A stretch of 54,198 nt of DNA from Acidobacteriaceae bacterium (GTDB taxonomy: Bacteria > Acidobacteriota > Terriglobia > Terriglobales > Acidobacteriaceae): positions 2,229-56,426 of the forward strand of contig PKXQ01000115.1 of the NCBI GenBank assembly GCA_003132405.1, written 5' to 3'. The translations under genes were made by a program, and so were the position numbers. This document shows, one piece after another, positions 25,329-33,963 of this stretch. The first letter of the stretch is position 1; every line of letters begins with the position of its first letter. The notes beneath the pieces are model-generated. The model made no database searches, was not told where the DNA came from, and saw only the letters and a program-made list of their open reading frames with translations.

Positions 25329-26072
25329 GTGAACTGCGACACTGCGACGCACAAGACTTCTCTGATTGCTGATTTGATCAAGCGGGCCCAGGCTGGCGAT
25401 GCGGATGCGTTTGGCGCTCTGTTTCAGGCGCACAAGGCGCGCATCTACTCCGTGTGCTTGCGCATGACCAGTAATGCCGCGGAAGCGGAGGATCTTACTC
25501 AAGACGCATTCTTGCAGGTGTTTCGCAAGATCACGAAGTTTCGCGGAGACTCGGCGTTCTCAACCTGGGTTCACCGGATCGCGGTCAACACGGTGCTGAT
25601 GCGTTTTCGCAAGAAATCGCTGAGCCAAGTGTCGCTCGACGAGCCGGTCAACACCAGCAACGGAGAAAAAATGCGCCGCGAATACGGCACCAGAGATAAG
25701 AATCTGGCAGGCTGCATCGACCGGATCGCATTGGCCCGCGCGATAAAAAAGCTTCCCTCCGGCTACAGGACAATCTTCTTGCTGCACGAAGTCGAGGGCT
25801 ATGAGCACCAGGAGATTGCGGAGATGCTCAGTTGCTCCGTGGGCAACTCCAAATCCCAACTCTACAAAGCCAAAATGCGATTTCGCGAGTTATTGGCGCA
25901 CACGCCGGCGGCGCGGCTGGCAATTCGAAGTGAACAGTCGCACAACAAAAAACGCGCCAAACCACAACGCGAGAGCTGGGATCTGCCAAGCTTCCAGGAT
26001 GCGGCAATGCCGGCGCTTCTCAGACCCCAATTGATAGGACAAACCGCGTTTGCCGCGAGCGGCGCAGACTAG
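25329..26072 (+). CDS. ECF RNA polymerase sigma factor (RpoE-like)
   Basis: 247 residues. GTG 25329 is chosen because GGGAGG sits 7 nt upstream; the earlier in-frame GTG 25314 overlaps that site. Region 2: FGALFQAHKARIYSVCLRMT, AEDLTQDAFLQVFRKITKFR, FSTWVHRIAVNTVLMRFRKK. Region 4: LPSGYRTIFLLHEVEGYEHQ and EIAEMLSCSVGNSKSQLYKA. A C-terminal tail of about 60 residues beyond region 4 (RSEQSHNKKRAKPQ onward) is unusual for the group and rich in charged residues. No anti-sigma gene follows, since the next gene is convergent. Its target regulon could include the glycan locus next to it; that is inference from position only. Confidence 0.93.
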   Translation: MNCDTATHKTSLIADLIKRAQAGDADAFGALFQAHKARIYSVCLRMTSNAAEAEDLTQDAFLQVFRKITKFRGDSAFSTWVHRIAVNTVLMRFRKKSLSQVSLDEPVNTSNGEKMRREYGTRDKNLAGCIDRIALARAIKKLPSGYRTIFLLHEVEGYEHQEIAEMLSCSVGNSKSQLYKAKMRFRELLAHTPAARLAIRSEQSHNKKRAKPQRESWDLPSFQDAAMPALLRPQLIGQTAFAASGAD

Positions 26073-26235
26073 AGATTAGGCCTAGGATAAAGATAAAGAT
26101 CGTCCGCCTTACGGTTTGAGCGGGCACCCACCGTTACTCATTGTTACTGGATTTGGTCAGTACGCACCCGCGAGCATGCGGCAGACACCGGGCACCTCAT
26201 CTAAAACTTATCCCCAAATCATAACGACATTGGCA

Positions 26236-27681
26236 CTATGCGGGATCGGACTCGCCGACCGCTGTCTCCGATCTCGGCCAACCTTCAGAGTCCGAGAGCC
26301 CGAGGGATTGAGAACTCTTTTCTGCAGCTTCGAGGCTGGGCCGTCTATCCCGACTCTTCCTATCCTCGCCGAAGAAATCTGCGGAAAAAGTCGAGCCTGC
26401 GGAAAACACACCGAGACGCGTAACTACAGAACGCCGCAAAGCTGTGCGCCAATCCGCAAACAATGGCGGGGAACCTATTTCCTCTTTGCACTTCTTGAGA
26501 TCGAACCAGCGCAGATAATTACGAACAACTCTGGTCATTGTCATCTGCATCGCCGCCGAAAAGTTGCGCTCTGCCATCCGATGTTGCTGCTCGGGAGACT
26601 CCAGTATCGAAGTGAGCTGATTGGCGAGATCTGCCGCATCTCCGACCTTGTAGAAATTAACCGCCATTTCCTCATCCGTCGCCATGTTCTGAAAATCGTC
26701 GATATCGGCGCAGACGATGGGAACTCCATACTCGCACGCCTGATGGGCTGGGCCGCTCGACCCTGTGGCGGAATCGTAGGGCATGACCACAATCGTGCTC
26801 GTCCGAAAAAGATCAGGGATAGCTTCCTCCGGAACATATCCGCGGAACTCCACCCGTGAGTCGGCACTTTGTGACTCGCGTATCGATTCCCAATATCGCG
26901 GTTTCGTATGATGATTGGCCCCGGCGACGATCAGCCTGGCATTCGGCACTTTCTTCAAAACGGCAGGAAATGCATCCATCAACGTCTCCAGCCGTTTGTA
27001 GGTGCCCCAGTGTCCTATCGCCAGAATGCGATGTTCCGGATTACCCCGCAGCGAGAAATCCGGTGGACTGGGGCAAGGCGCTAAAGTACCGTGCGTACCC
27101 AGAAGAACATTTTCAGCCGAGTATTTCTCGACCAGCGTGCGCCGGTATGCCGAGAGTAATACTGACACCGAATTTGCCTTGAGTAAGGCTCTAGTGGCGA
27201 TGTTAGACCCCAGGCGGAACAGTTTTTCATGGCGCATTCCAGCTTGGGAAAAATCGACGTGCTCGGCGATCTGGTGCAGAGTGATGTGGGTGTAATAACC
27301 GAGAGCCCGCGTCAGCGCCGGCGCAGACAGGCCCGCAAAGGCTGCCACCGGATAGTCCGGAGTTGCAAAGCTCGAAAATACGAGGTTGAACCACACCACA
27401 TCCGGGTTCAATTTGCGTATGGTGTTTAACAAACGCACCGGAGTTCCCAGGCTGTTGTACTTCCAGCAGCGGATTACATTGAAGCCCGGCAGTTCCGGTT
27501 GTTGCGGGGCGTTCAGCGACTTTCCGTGCTCGTCCGTGGCGAAGTCATAGTCGTCCAGTTCGTCGGCCAAAATCGTCAAACTGATCCCTGGATTGCGCTG
27601 CAGTTCGCGCGCAATGTAAAACGCATACTCGTTCAACTGCCGGCCGCTTGGAGGAAATGTCGCAACTAGGCAAATTTTCAT
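26236..27681 (-). CDS. GT4-family glycosyltransferase
   Basis: 481 residues, cytosolic or membrane-associated GT-B enzyme. N-terminal MKICLVATFPPSGRQLNEYA; NPDVVWFNLVFSSFATPD; phosphate-binding part ILAIGHWGTYKRLETLMDAF; RVEFRGYVPEEAIPDLFR; donor-binding SSGPAHQACEYGVPIVCADI. The last about 90 residues (from KKCKEEIGSPP) are polar and low-complexity, not part of the family core. It starts 12 bp after the stop of the TPR/beta-barrel gene, so the two form a minus-strand operon. Likely adds a sugar to a lipid-linked intermediate of the locus; donor and acceptor unknown. Confidence 0.9.
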   Translation of the reverse strand: MKICLVATFPPSGRQLNEYAFYIARELQRNPGISLTILADELDDYDFATDEHGKSLNAPQQPELPGFNVIRCWKYNSLGTPVRLLNTIRKLNPDVVWFNLVFSSFATPDYPVAAFAGLSAPALTRALGYYTHITLHQIAEHVDFSQAGMRHEKLFRLGSNIATRALLKANSVSVLLSAYRRTLVEKYSAENVLLGTHGTLAPCPSPPDFSLRGNPEHRILAIGHWGTYKRLETLMDAFPAVLKKVPNARLIVAGANHHTKPRYWESIRESQSADSRVEFRGYVPEEAIPDLFRTSTIVVMPYDSATGSSGPAHQACEYGVPIVCADIDDFQNMATDEEMAVNFYKVGDAADLANQLTSILESPEQQHRMAERNFSAAMQMTMTRVVRNYLRWFDLKKCKEEIGSPPLFADWRTALRRSVVTRLGVFSAGSTFSADFFGEDRKSRDRRPSLEAAEKSSQSLGLSDSEGWPRSETAVGESDPA

Positions 27682-27693
27682 CGTATCCCGATC

Positions 27694-30600
27694 TTAAAAA
27701 ATATTGATGCTTAAGTAAGGTCTGAATTGCTCATTCTGCCCACCGGTGAAGTTGAAAAACGTCTCCTGCTGTACGCCCGCTGAAAAACGAATCGGGTATT
27801 TCAGGTCGACCGTTCCGCGCTCGTCCTTGTATTCGCGGTGCACCGGCAGCGCGTAGGAGACAGCGAAGCCGCTCTGGACCGCGTCGTAGACGTGGGCACT
27901 CATATTCCGGGAATAGGCGGCGGATGCCTGCACGCTCCAGTTACGCGTTGGAGAGAACTCAACGCTTCCGGCCGGGCGCAGTGCCTGCGCTATCGCCGAC
28001 TTGCCTCCAAAGATCCGCCATGCCCGCAGTTCTTCTGCAATAGCTCTGAAGCTGAGTCGTTGTGAAAACCGGTGTTCGAGGCCGAGGTATGCAGAGGTGT
28101 AGTAATCCTCGCTGATCACCGGAGTGAACCGGTCATCGCGCCCTCCCCATCCAGTGACCAGAGCCGTTTTCCCCCACGGGCTCCCTACGCGGAAATCGAT
28201 CGCCGCGGCCAGATCCCGCGAATGCTGATTGCTTTCGGTAAAAGGCCCGGCCTCATGAATGGCATATCCGCTCATCGAAACCACATTGAAAAATGAACTC
28301 GTCGACATATACAAAAACTGTCGAAATAGGTTCTGATTCATTGCAATGGGAGACAAGGAATCTCGACGAATCGTTTCCTGAATGCCCGTGTTGAAGGTCA
28401 ACACGTTGGTGCCCAGATGCACCGTGGGGTTCAGGCCGAAATTAAGCGAATAATCATTCGTATCGCGGTCGACGATCGTGTCCTCGCTGGGCAACGATAT
28501 ATCCCCGCGGGCGTTTCGTACCTGGAAGAATCCGCTCGCGTCCGGCAAATCGCCGACGTGGAGGTGAAATGCGCCGGTCGATTGCGTCTCGAGAGAGGAA
28601 CGAGGCGGTGGCAGTAGTCCCTGACGGCCGAATATTGGATTGGTGACATCCAGCTTGGAGTCCAGAACATAGACCGTCGTATCTTCGAAAATGGGCGACA
28701 CGGAAAAATCAGAAAGGAAGCTCACTCCATGACTGATCCTGAGTCCTTCATTCGCTCCCGCCTGGAGCAGATCCTGCTGGGCGGTTTGGTCTTCACCGGC
28801 GGCGTTGGCGGCCTGGGCAAAAGCAGTGAGCGCCTGAACGCTTTGGTGTTCCTGGCGATACACGTTGGCCTTGGCCAACAGATACTGATAACTGGGTTCG
28901 CTATCGGCTGAATCGCTGATCGTTGAATCGCCGATCGCCGAATTGCCGATCGAATCGCTGGTCCTTGAATTGCTGATTATGGAATTGCTGATTATGGAGA
29001 GTTGGTCCTCTGCCTTGACCGTCTCCCCTAGCGCCAGGTAGGTGTTGGCTATGCCGATGCGCACGGATGTTTCGGAAGCACCCGCCGCCAGGGCGCGTTG
29101 CAGATACGTTTGCGCCAATTGGTAATCATGCATGCCGAGAAAAATGTCGGCCGCCTCCATCAACTGCTCTCCTGTAGCGGGCAGAGTCTCTCCCGTCTGA
29201 CCTTCCATCAGAGCTAATGCGATCTGCCGCTGTGCATCCTCCGTATGACCCTGGTTTGCCATGAGCTGGGCAATCGCCAGACGCACTGCGATGCGATCAT
29301 TATCGGTAGCTGCACTGTCGCTAGCGCCGTCCGAAGCAGCCAGCGCTCTCTCGAAGCGCTCCATGGCGGCCTTCTGGTCTCCCAGCAAACTCAAGGCCTG
29401 CCCGGTGGAGACAAAGATTCGGCTTTCTTCCCGCTTCTGATCCGTTGCATTGGGTTGCGCTAGTTGGGCGTGCTGCTCTGCCAGTTGCACGTACCGCAGC
29501 GTTTGCTCTCGATCTTGAAGTGCGGCGTAGGCGCGCGCGAAATGAGCGTAGATAACGTCATTCTCGGGTGTCAGCTTCTGCGCGACTTGCAATTCCACAA
29601 TTGCTTCGTGGTACAGCCGCTGTCCGTACAACGTGTCAGCCAATGCGAGGTGGAGCGCTCCATCATTGGGCGAAAACTTCAATGCCACGCGATACTCGGC
29701 GCCGGATTTCGTCAGCATTCCGTTTTGCCCGTAGGCTGTCGCCCGAATCAGGTGAATGGGCATGGAATCGCCCATTTCTTCCTCCGCGAGTTGCACTTGT
29801 TGCAACGCGACTAATGGCCGATGGAGGTCAAGGCTGGCGTATGCGAGGCCCAGATGCGCTTCGCCGTTCTTCGGTTCCCGCTTCAGGGCTGACTCGAAAT
29901 CCGAAGCGGCGGCTTGCGGCTGACGGAGGTCGTGCAATACGTATCCGCGGTTCACGTATGCGGTTACTACATTGGGATCGCGGTCCAGGGCCTCGGTAAA
30001 ATCTTTTTGCGCCTGCTCCAGTTGTCCAGCATGTTTGTGCGCATAACCGGCGAGCAGCGGAATGTCGGGCTCTTTGGTAAGCACGGAGTCGTACTGCGAA
30101 GTTAATTGCAGAAGATCGCCGTATTGCTCGAGATGAAGCAGATCGTATGCGAGATAGACAACCACATCCCTGTCCGTGGGAAGCTTCTTGATAGCTTCTC
30201 GGCCAACTGCAGCCGATTGCCGATAGTCGCCCTTAAAACTCAGGTACCGCTCCTTTTCCCGCATGAGGTGCGGCTCCTGCTGCATTTCGTTCGTGGCTCG
30301 GCTCAACCACTCTGCGGCCATAGGCAGGTGCTGCGTCTCGATCGCGGCATTCATCCCTCCGGCCACGATCAGACTGTTGCTTGGAGCCAGTTCATACCCT
30401 TTGCTGTAAGCGGCTTCGGCCTTGGAGAAGTCCCGGTGCGCGGTGTATAAGTCGCCGAGCGCGAGATACGGGATGTACAACGTCGGATAGGCTGCCGCTA
30501 GTTGCTGAAAATATTTCTCGGCGTCCTGATCGTTCCCCGTACTACGCGAAGCATAGCCGAGCGCGACAAGCGCAGACCGGTTCGCCGGATCAATTGCCAG

Positions 30601-32022
30601 GATTTTTTTATAGACGACGATCGCTTCTTCGCTGCGGCCGAGTTTCACCAGCAGATCTCCATCGAGTTGCAGACTGCTGGGATCTTGCGCGTTGATCGCC
30701 AGCGCCTCCCCGAGATCGCTTCCCGCGCCGTCGAGGTCGCCGATGTTCATCTTGATCAGGGCTCTCAAACGCAGGAATTGCGGTCGGCTCGTTCCGTGCT
30801 CGTCCAGCGCGTTGATCTCCATCTGCGCAGTTTCGAGATGGCTATGCGCGGCACTTAAGTCGCCTAAGCTCTGATCGAGTTCCGCGAGATTCATGTGGAG
30901 CTGAATGCCGTACAAGGCTCCCTCGGCGGGGTTTTGCGGCAAGTGAGCCAAAGCAGCGTTGTATTCCCGAACCGCGTCTGCAGTGTGCTCCTGCAATCGT
31001 GCAACTTCGCCGCGGATCGCGTGCAAGCGATAATGTTCCGCATCGAGCGCCCCGGCACGATTGAGAAAGGGCCGCGCATCTTCGACCGAACCTACGGCCA
31101 CTTCAGCCTGCGCTGCCGAAAGCTGCAAGGCTAAATCGGCCGGCGCGGCATTGGCGGCCTGCGCATAGAGCCTCGCCGCTTCATCTTGCTGGCCATTGAG
31201 CTGATACGTGTAAGCAAGTTCGGCTTCCAAGTCGGGCTTCGAACCGCCAATTGATTTAAGAGCGGCGATGGCCGCCGGATAGTTCCCAGTCTCTCGATAG
31301 TAACCAGCCAACGAACGCTGAACATCTGGATTGTTCGGGGCGTGCTGTTTAGCCAACTCAAGGTAATGGTTGGCAACATCGAGCTTCTTCTGATGTTCGA
31401 ACGCGAGCGCCATCAAGAGTTCCGACCGTGCGCCCGGTTGAAATTGTTCCGCGGGTCCCAGCACTTCGAGTGCGCCGGCATAATCTCCAGAGCGCAGAAG
31501 AAGCTCGCCCAGCAACACCGCATCGTTGATTCGTTTTGGATCCACCGAAAGCACGCGGTTCAAGAGGCGCTGCGCTTCCGCGGTCCGACCCATCGTGCTG
31601 TAGGTCTGAGCGAGTCCGGAGAGTCCGTCGAGGCTAGACGGATTCAGGCGCAAACCTCGACTATAGGCATCCGCTGAAAGCTGCGACTTTCCGTCGAGCC
31701 GCGCCGCATAGCCCAGCAGGAACCACAACTGCGCGTCGTTCGGAGCCGCTTGCGCTGCACGCTGAGCATAGTCAACAGCGCCCGCGTAATCATTCTCTTT
31801 CAGCGCTAATTCCGCGGCTCGTGCCAGACGTGCATTTTGGATATTCGATCCCCAGCCCAGCGATTTATTTGCAGACGAAGTTTGATCGCTACTGGTCTGG
31901 GATGTTTCGGAAGAACCAGAGCCCACCTTATACGTCTGCGCTCGGAGCGAGCAGACAAGCACGAGGACGAGTAAAGACGCGCACGCGGTCTTCAGTCCTG
32001 GCCGTCCCAGAAGGGAACTCAA
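27694..32022 (-). CDS. Large TPR and outer-membrane beta-barrel protein (BcsC/PgaA-like layout)
   Basis: 1442 residues from TTG 32022, which precedes a signal peptide (LKTACASLLVLVLVCSLRAQ). Residues about 50-1060 are some 25-30 TPR units (for example AELALKENDYAGAVDYAQRA, WFLLGYAARLDGKSQLSADA). Residues about 1009-1037 hold an IxxSxS pentapeptide repeat coded by a minisatellite. Residues about 1095-1442 are alternating beta strands ending in a terminal Phe (SINIF), the mark of an outer-membrane barrel. This matches BcsC and PgaA, periplasmic TPR scaffolds with an export pore for polysaccharide. The downstream GT4 and the opposite-strand flippase and GT2 support a glycan-export role. Which polymer is unknown. 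Confidence 0.85.
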   Translation of the reverse strand: MSSLLGRPGLKTACASLLVLVLVCSLRAQTYKVGSGSSETSQTSSDQTSSANKSLGWGSNIQNARLARAAELALKENDYAGAVDYAQRAAQAAPNDAQLWFLLGYAARLDGKSQLSADAYSRGLRLNPSSLDGLSGLAQTYSTMGRTAEAQRLLNRVLSVDPKRINDAVLLGELLLRSGDYAGALEVLGPAEQFQPGARSELLMALAFEHQKKLDVANHYLELAKQHAPNNPDVQRSLAGYYRETGNYPAAIAALKSIGGSKPDLEAELAYTYQLNGQQDEAARLYAQAANAAPADLALQLSAAQAEVAVGSVEDARPFLNRAGALDAEHYRLHAIRGEVARLQEHTADAVREYNAALAHLPQNPAEGALYGIQLHMNLAELDQSLGDLSAAHSHLETAQMEINALDEHGTSRPQFLRLRALIKMNIGDLDGAGSDLGEALAINAQDPSSLQLDGDLLVKLGRSEEAIVVYKKILAIDPANRSALVALGYASRSTGNDQDAEKYFQQLAAAYPTLYIPYLALGDLYTAHRDFSKAEAAYSKGYELAPSNSLIVAGGMNAAIETQHLPMAAEWLSRATNEMQQEPHLMREKERYLSFKGDYRQSAAVGREAIKKLPTDRDVVVYLAYDLLHLEQYGDLLQLTSQYDSVLTKEPDIPLLAGYAHKHAGQLEQAQKDFTEALDRDPNVVTAYVNRGYVLHDLRQPQAAASDFESALKREPKNGEAHLGLAYASLDLHRPLVALQQVQLAEEEMGDSMPIHLIRATAYGQNGMLTKSGAEYRVALKFSPNDGALHLALADTLYGQRLYHEAIVELQVAQKLTPENDVIYAHFARAYAALQDREQTLRYVQLAEQHAQLAQPNATDQKREESRIFVSTGQALSLLGDQKAAMERFERALAASDGASDSAATDNDRIAVRLAIAQLMANQGHTEDAQRQIALALMEGQTGETLPATGEQLMEAADIFLGMHDYQLAQTYLQRALAAGASETSVRIGIANTYLALGETVKAEDQLSIISNSIISNSRTSDSIGNSAIGDSTISDSADSEPSYQYLLAKANVYRQEHQSVQALTAFAQAANAAGEDQTAQQDLLQAGANEGLRISHGVSFLSDFSVSPIFEDTTVYVLDSKLDVTNPIFGRQGLLPPPRSSLETQSTGAFHLHVGDLPDASGFFQVRNARGDISLPSEDTIVDRDTNDYSLNFGLNPTVHLGTNVLTFNTGIQETIRRDSLSPIAMNQNLFRQFLYMSTSSFFNVVSMSGYAIHEAGPFTESNQHSRDLAAAIDFRVGSPWGKTALVTGWGGRDDRFTPVISEDYYTSAYLGLEHRFSQRLSFRAIAEELRAWRIFGGKSAIAQALRPAGSVEFSPTRNWSVQASAAYSRNMSAHVYDAVQSGFAVSYALPVHREYKDERGTVDLKYPIRFSAGVQQETFFNFTGGQNEQFRPYLSINIF
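28910..28996 (-). repeat. 15-bp minisatellite in the TPR/barrel gene
   Basis: Six units (15, 15, 12, 15, 15 and 15 bp), each starting GAATYG on the plus strand; the last two (28967-28981, 28982-28996) are identical. On the coding strand they give short S-I-I-S-N-S-like peptides in a spacer between the TPRs and the barrel. All units are multiples of three, so length can vary in frame. Confidence 0.9.
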
Positions 32023-32106
32023 AGTGTCACCACTGAATTGTTCGATTCAAGGCTCTTCGATTCCGGAAAGGCCTTCTGCGTTGGCCAGACTTTAAGTTCT
32101 CTCTAT

Positions 32107-32134
32107 GAACGGGGTACAGCGAACGGGGTACAGC
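32107..32134. repeat. 14-bp perfect tandem duplication in a divergent promoter region
   Basis: GAACGGGGTACAGC occurs twice head to tail in the 174-bp region between the TPR/barrel gene and the membrane-protein gene starting at 32197. It could be an operator pair or a simple slippage duplication. Confidence 0.7.
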
Positions 32135-32196
32135 GCCTGGTCATACAACCCGGACTAACGGCCTCGAATCCAAGACCAACCAACCGAAAGGGATCC

Positions 32197-33963
32197 GTGC
32201 ACAAAACTGAGTCCGTCGCGCCTGCGTCGAGGCCGATACCGCTGAGCATGATCTTCATGGCGGCCCTTGTGGTTCACTTGCCATTACTGCTCATGAAGTT
32301 GCCGCTGAAGTCGTACGACGCGAATTTCCATATTTTTTTCGCCTCGCATTACCTGCACAATTGGTTCGATCCCTGGAACTCTAAGTGGTATGCGGGTTTT
32401 TCACAGACTACTTATCCGCCCATGCCGCAGCAGTGGCTGGCGTTATTATCTCGGATCATCGGATTAGACATGGCGTATATGGCGGTCCAGTTCGCCGCCA
32501 TTCTGCTTTTAGCGCTGGGCGTGTACCGCTTCTCGTTACTTTGGGTGGACCATCGGGCTGCTTCGTTCGCTTCGCTTGCCAGTGTCTTTCTTGGCTCGGA
32601 GTGCTTTCTCGTCTATTCCGCGGGACAGTTATCGACTACATTTGCCGCTCCCCTTTATTTGAACGCGCTGCCTTATCTCTTCCAGTGGGTTCGGCATGGC
32701 AACCGGCGATCATTTCTTAAAGGTGGGATGCTGTTTGTGGCTGCGGCTGCCGCACACCACGTAACGCTTCTCTTCGGGTCTTTGCTGTTCGCGTTGCCCG
32801 TGCTCGCGCTGGTAATCTTAGACCGCCAACATTCAGGGCGCGGCGATCGCGAACGATTATCACTTCCGGTATTCTTCTTCCGTACCGGCAGCATCGTCTT
32901 AGTTGTCGGCGCCGCCGTTGCGCTCGTACTTCTGCCGTTCTGGATTGCACTTATACATTACCCTGTTACTCAGACTCCAATCCCACATCCCAGCCGCGCG
33001 AACTACTTACTAAGTCCGCAGTGGGGCTTGAACTATTTCGTGGTGCCTTACGGAGCTTTGATTCTGGCCCTGCCCTTCATCGTGTGGCGAGGTTCTTCGG
33101 TAGCTCGGCTCCGTCCGTTGCTCCTGGGCTTCTGGGTGGCGCTCTTAGTAGGACTCGGAGGGACCACTCCCGTGGGCCGGTTGCTGTTAGGCCGAGCTTT
33201 TGACGTGCTGACCATGGAGCGTTTCAGCTATTGGGCAACTCTGCTTGCGTTGCCTTTTGTGGGGCTTCTGGCCGTTGAACTTATCGATCGATTTCAAATG
33301 CGAGCCGTCGTTGGCTTAACTATCGCAGGGGCATTGACCTGTGGTTTGGCGGTAGCGTGGGCATCGTATCGGCCGGCGGACGCCACCGATTTCAAGGTAG
33401 ACACAGTGGCCTCGTGGCTCAACCGTGACGGTCACGACCGGTACCGCTATGTCACCTTGGGATTTGGCAACAAGATTTCGCGACTGGCCGTTCTGACCGA
33501 CGCTAGCAGTGTAGATGGCGAATGGAATTCTGGACGCATGTTGCCGGAGTTGACTCAGTACGGCGGAGGCGCGCTCACCAGTTCCAAATACTTTGGCAAG
33601 CCGGGCCTCGACGCACTGAGTGCGATGCTTCATCACGCCGACCGTTACGGCCTCAAATGGATATTCGTGCGGGATCCGTATTACGAGCCGCTGTTGGTTT
33701 TTGGTGGTTGGCGCAGGGTGGATGACCTTGAAGACAAGACCATCACCGTGTGGAGTAAAGAGGATGTGCCGCCTGCCGTGCCAGTCAACGCACCGCAGAT
33801 TCCTCCGCGCTGGCAAGGGCTGATGTGGGGCATTCTGCCCATCGGCAGCAGCATCCTTGCGATGTTTCTTGTGCTGATTCCGGAGAGACTATGGCACCGA
33901 CGGCGTGTCCTCCAACCCTCTGCCACCCATGAAAATCTCGTTCTGGGGAGGCTGGCGTCATGA
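32197..33963 (+). CDS. Polytopic membrane protein, GT-C/polymerase-like
   Basis: 588 residues. The open frame starts at 32038, but GTG 32197, preceded by AAAGGGA, is chosen because the upstream part contains a tandem duplication and polar sequence. About ten hydrophobic segments (for example LSMIFMAALVVHLPLLLMKL, AVQFAAILLLALGVYRF, TGSIVLVVGAAVALVLL) alternate with short loops. There is a periplasmic part near residue 400 onward (DFKVDTVASWLNRDGHDR) and a last helix near the C-terminus. KSYDANFHIFFASHY and WYAGFSQTTYPPM resemble the first acidic loop of GT-C enzymes. Likely a lipid-linked-sugar glycosyltransferase or polymerase; no motif decides. It heads an overlapping run of four genes. Confidence 0.7.
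   Translation: MHKTESVAPASRPIPLSMIFMAALVVHLPLLLMKLPLKSYDANFHIFFASHYLHNWFDPWNSKWYAGFSQTTYPPMPQQWLALLSRIIGLDMAYMAVQFAAILLLALGVYRFSLLWVDHRAASFASLASVFLGSECFLVYSAGQLSTTFAAPLYLNALPYLFQWVRHGNRRSFLKGGMLFVAAAAAHHVTLLFGSLLFALPVLALVILDRQHSGRGDRERLSLPVFFFRTGSIVLVVGAAVALVLLPFWIALIHYPVTQTPIPHPSRANYLLSPQWGLNYFVVPYGALILALPFIVWRGSSVARLRPLLLGFWVALLVGLGGTTPVGRLLLGRAFDVLTMERFSYWATLLALPFVGLLAVELIDRFQMRAVVGLTIAGALTCGLAVAWASYRPADATDFKVDTVASWLNRDGHDRYRYVTLGFGNKISRLAVLTDASSVDGEWNSGRMLPELTQYGGGALTSSKYFGKPGLDALSAMLHHADRYGLKWIFVRDPYYEPLLVFGGWRRVDDLEDKTITVWSKEDVPPAVPVNAPQIPPRWQGLMWGILPIGSSILAMFLVLIPERLWHRRRVLQPSATHENLVLGRLAS

Noticed and set aside
26116..26859. 247-codon plus-strand frame after the ECF sigma gene, a possible anti-sigma gene
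   Set aside because: Opposite to the GT4 gene; no membrane segment or zinc motif of an anti-sigma factor.
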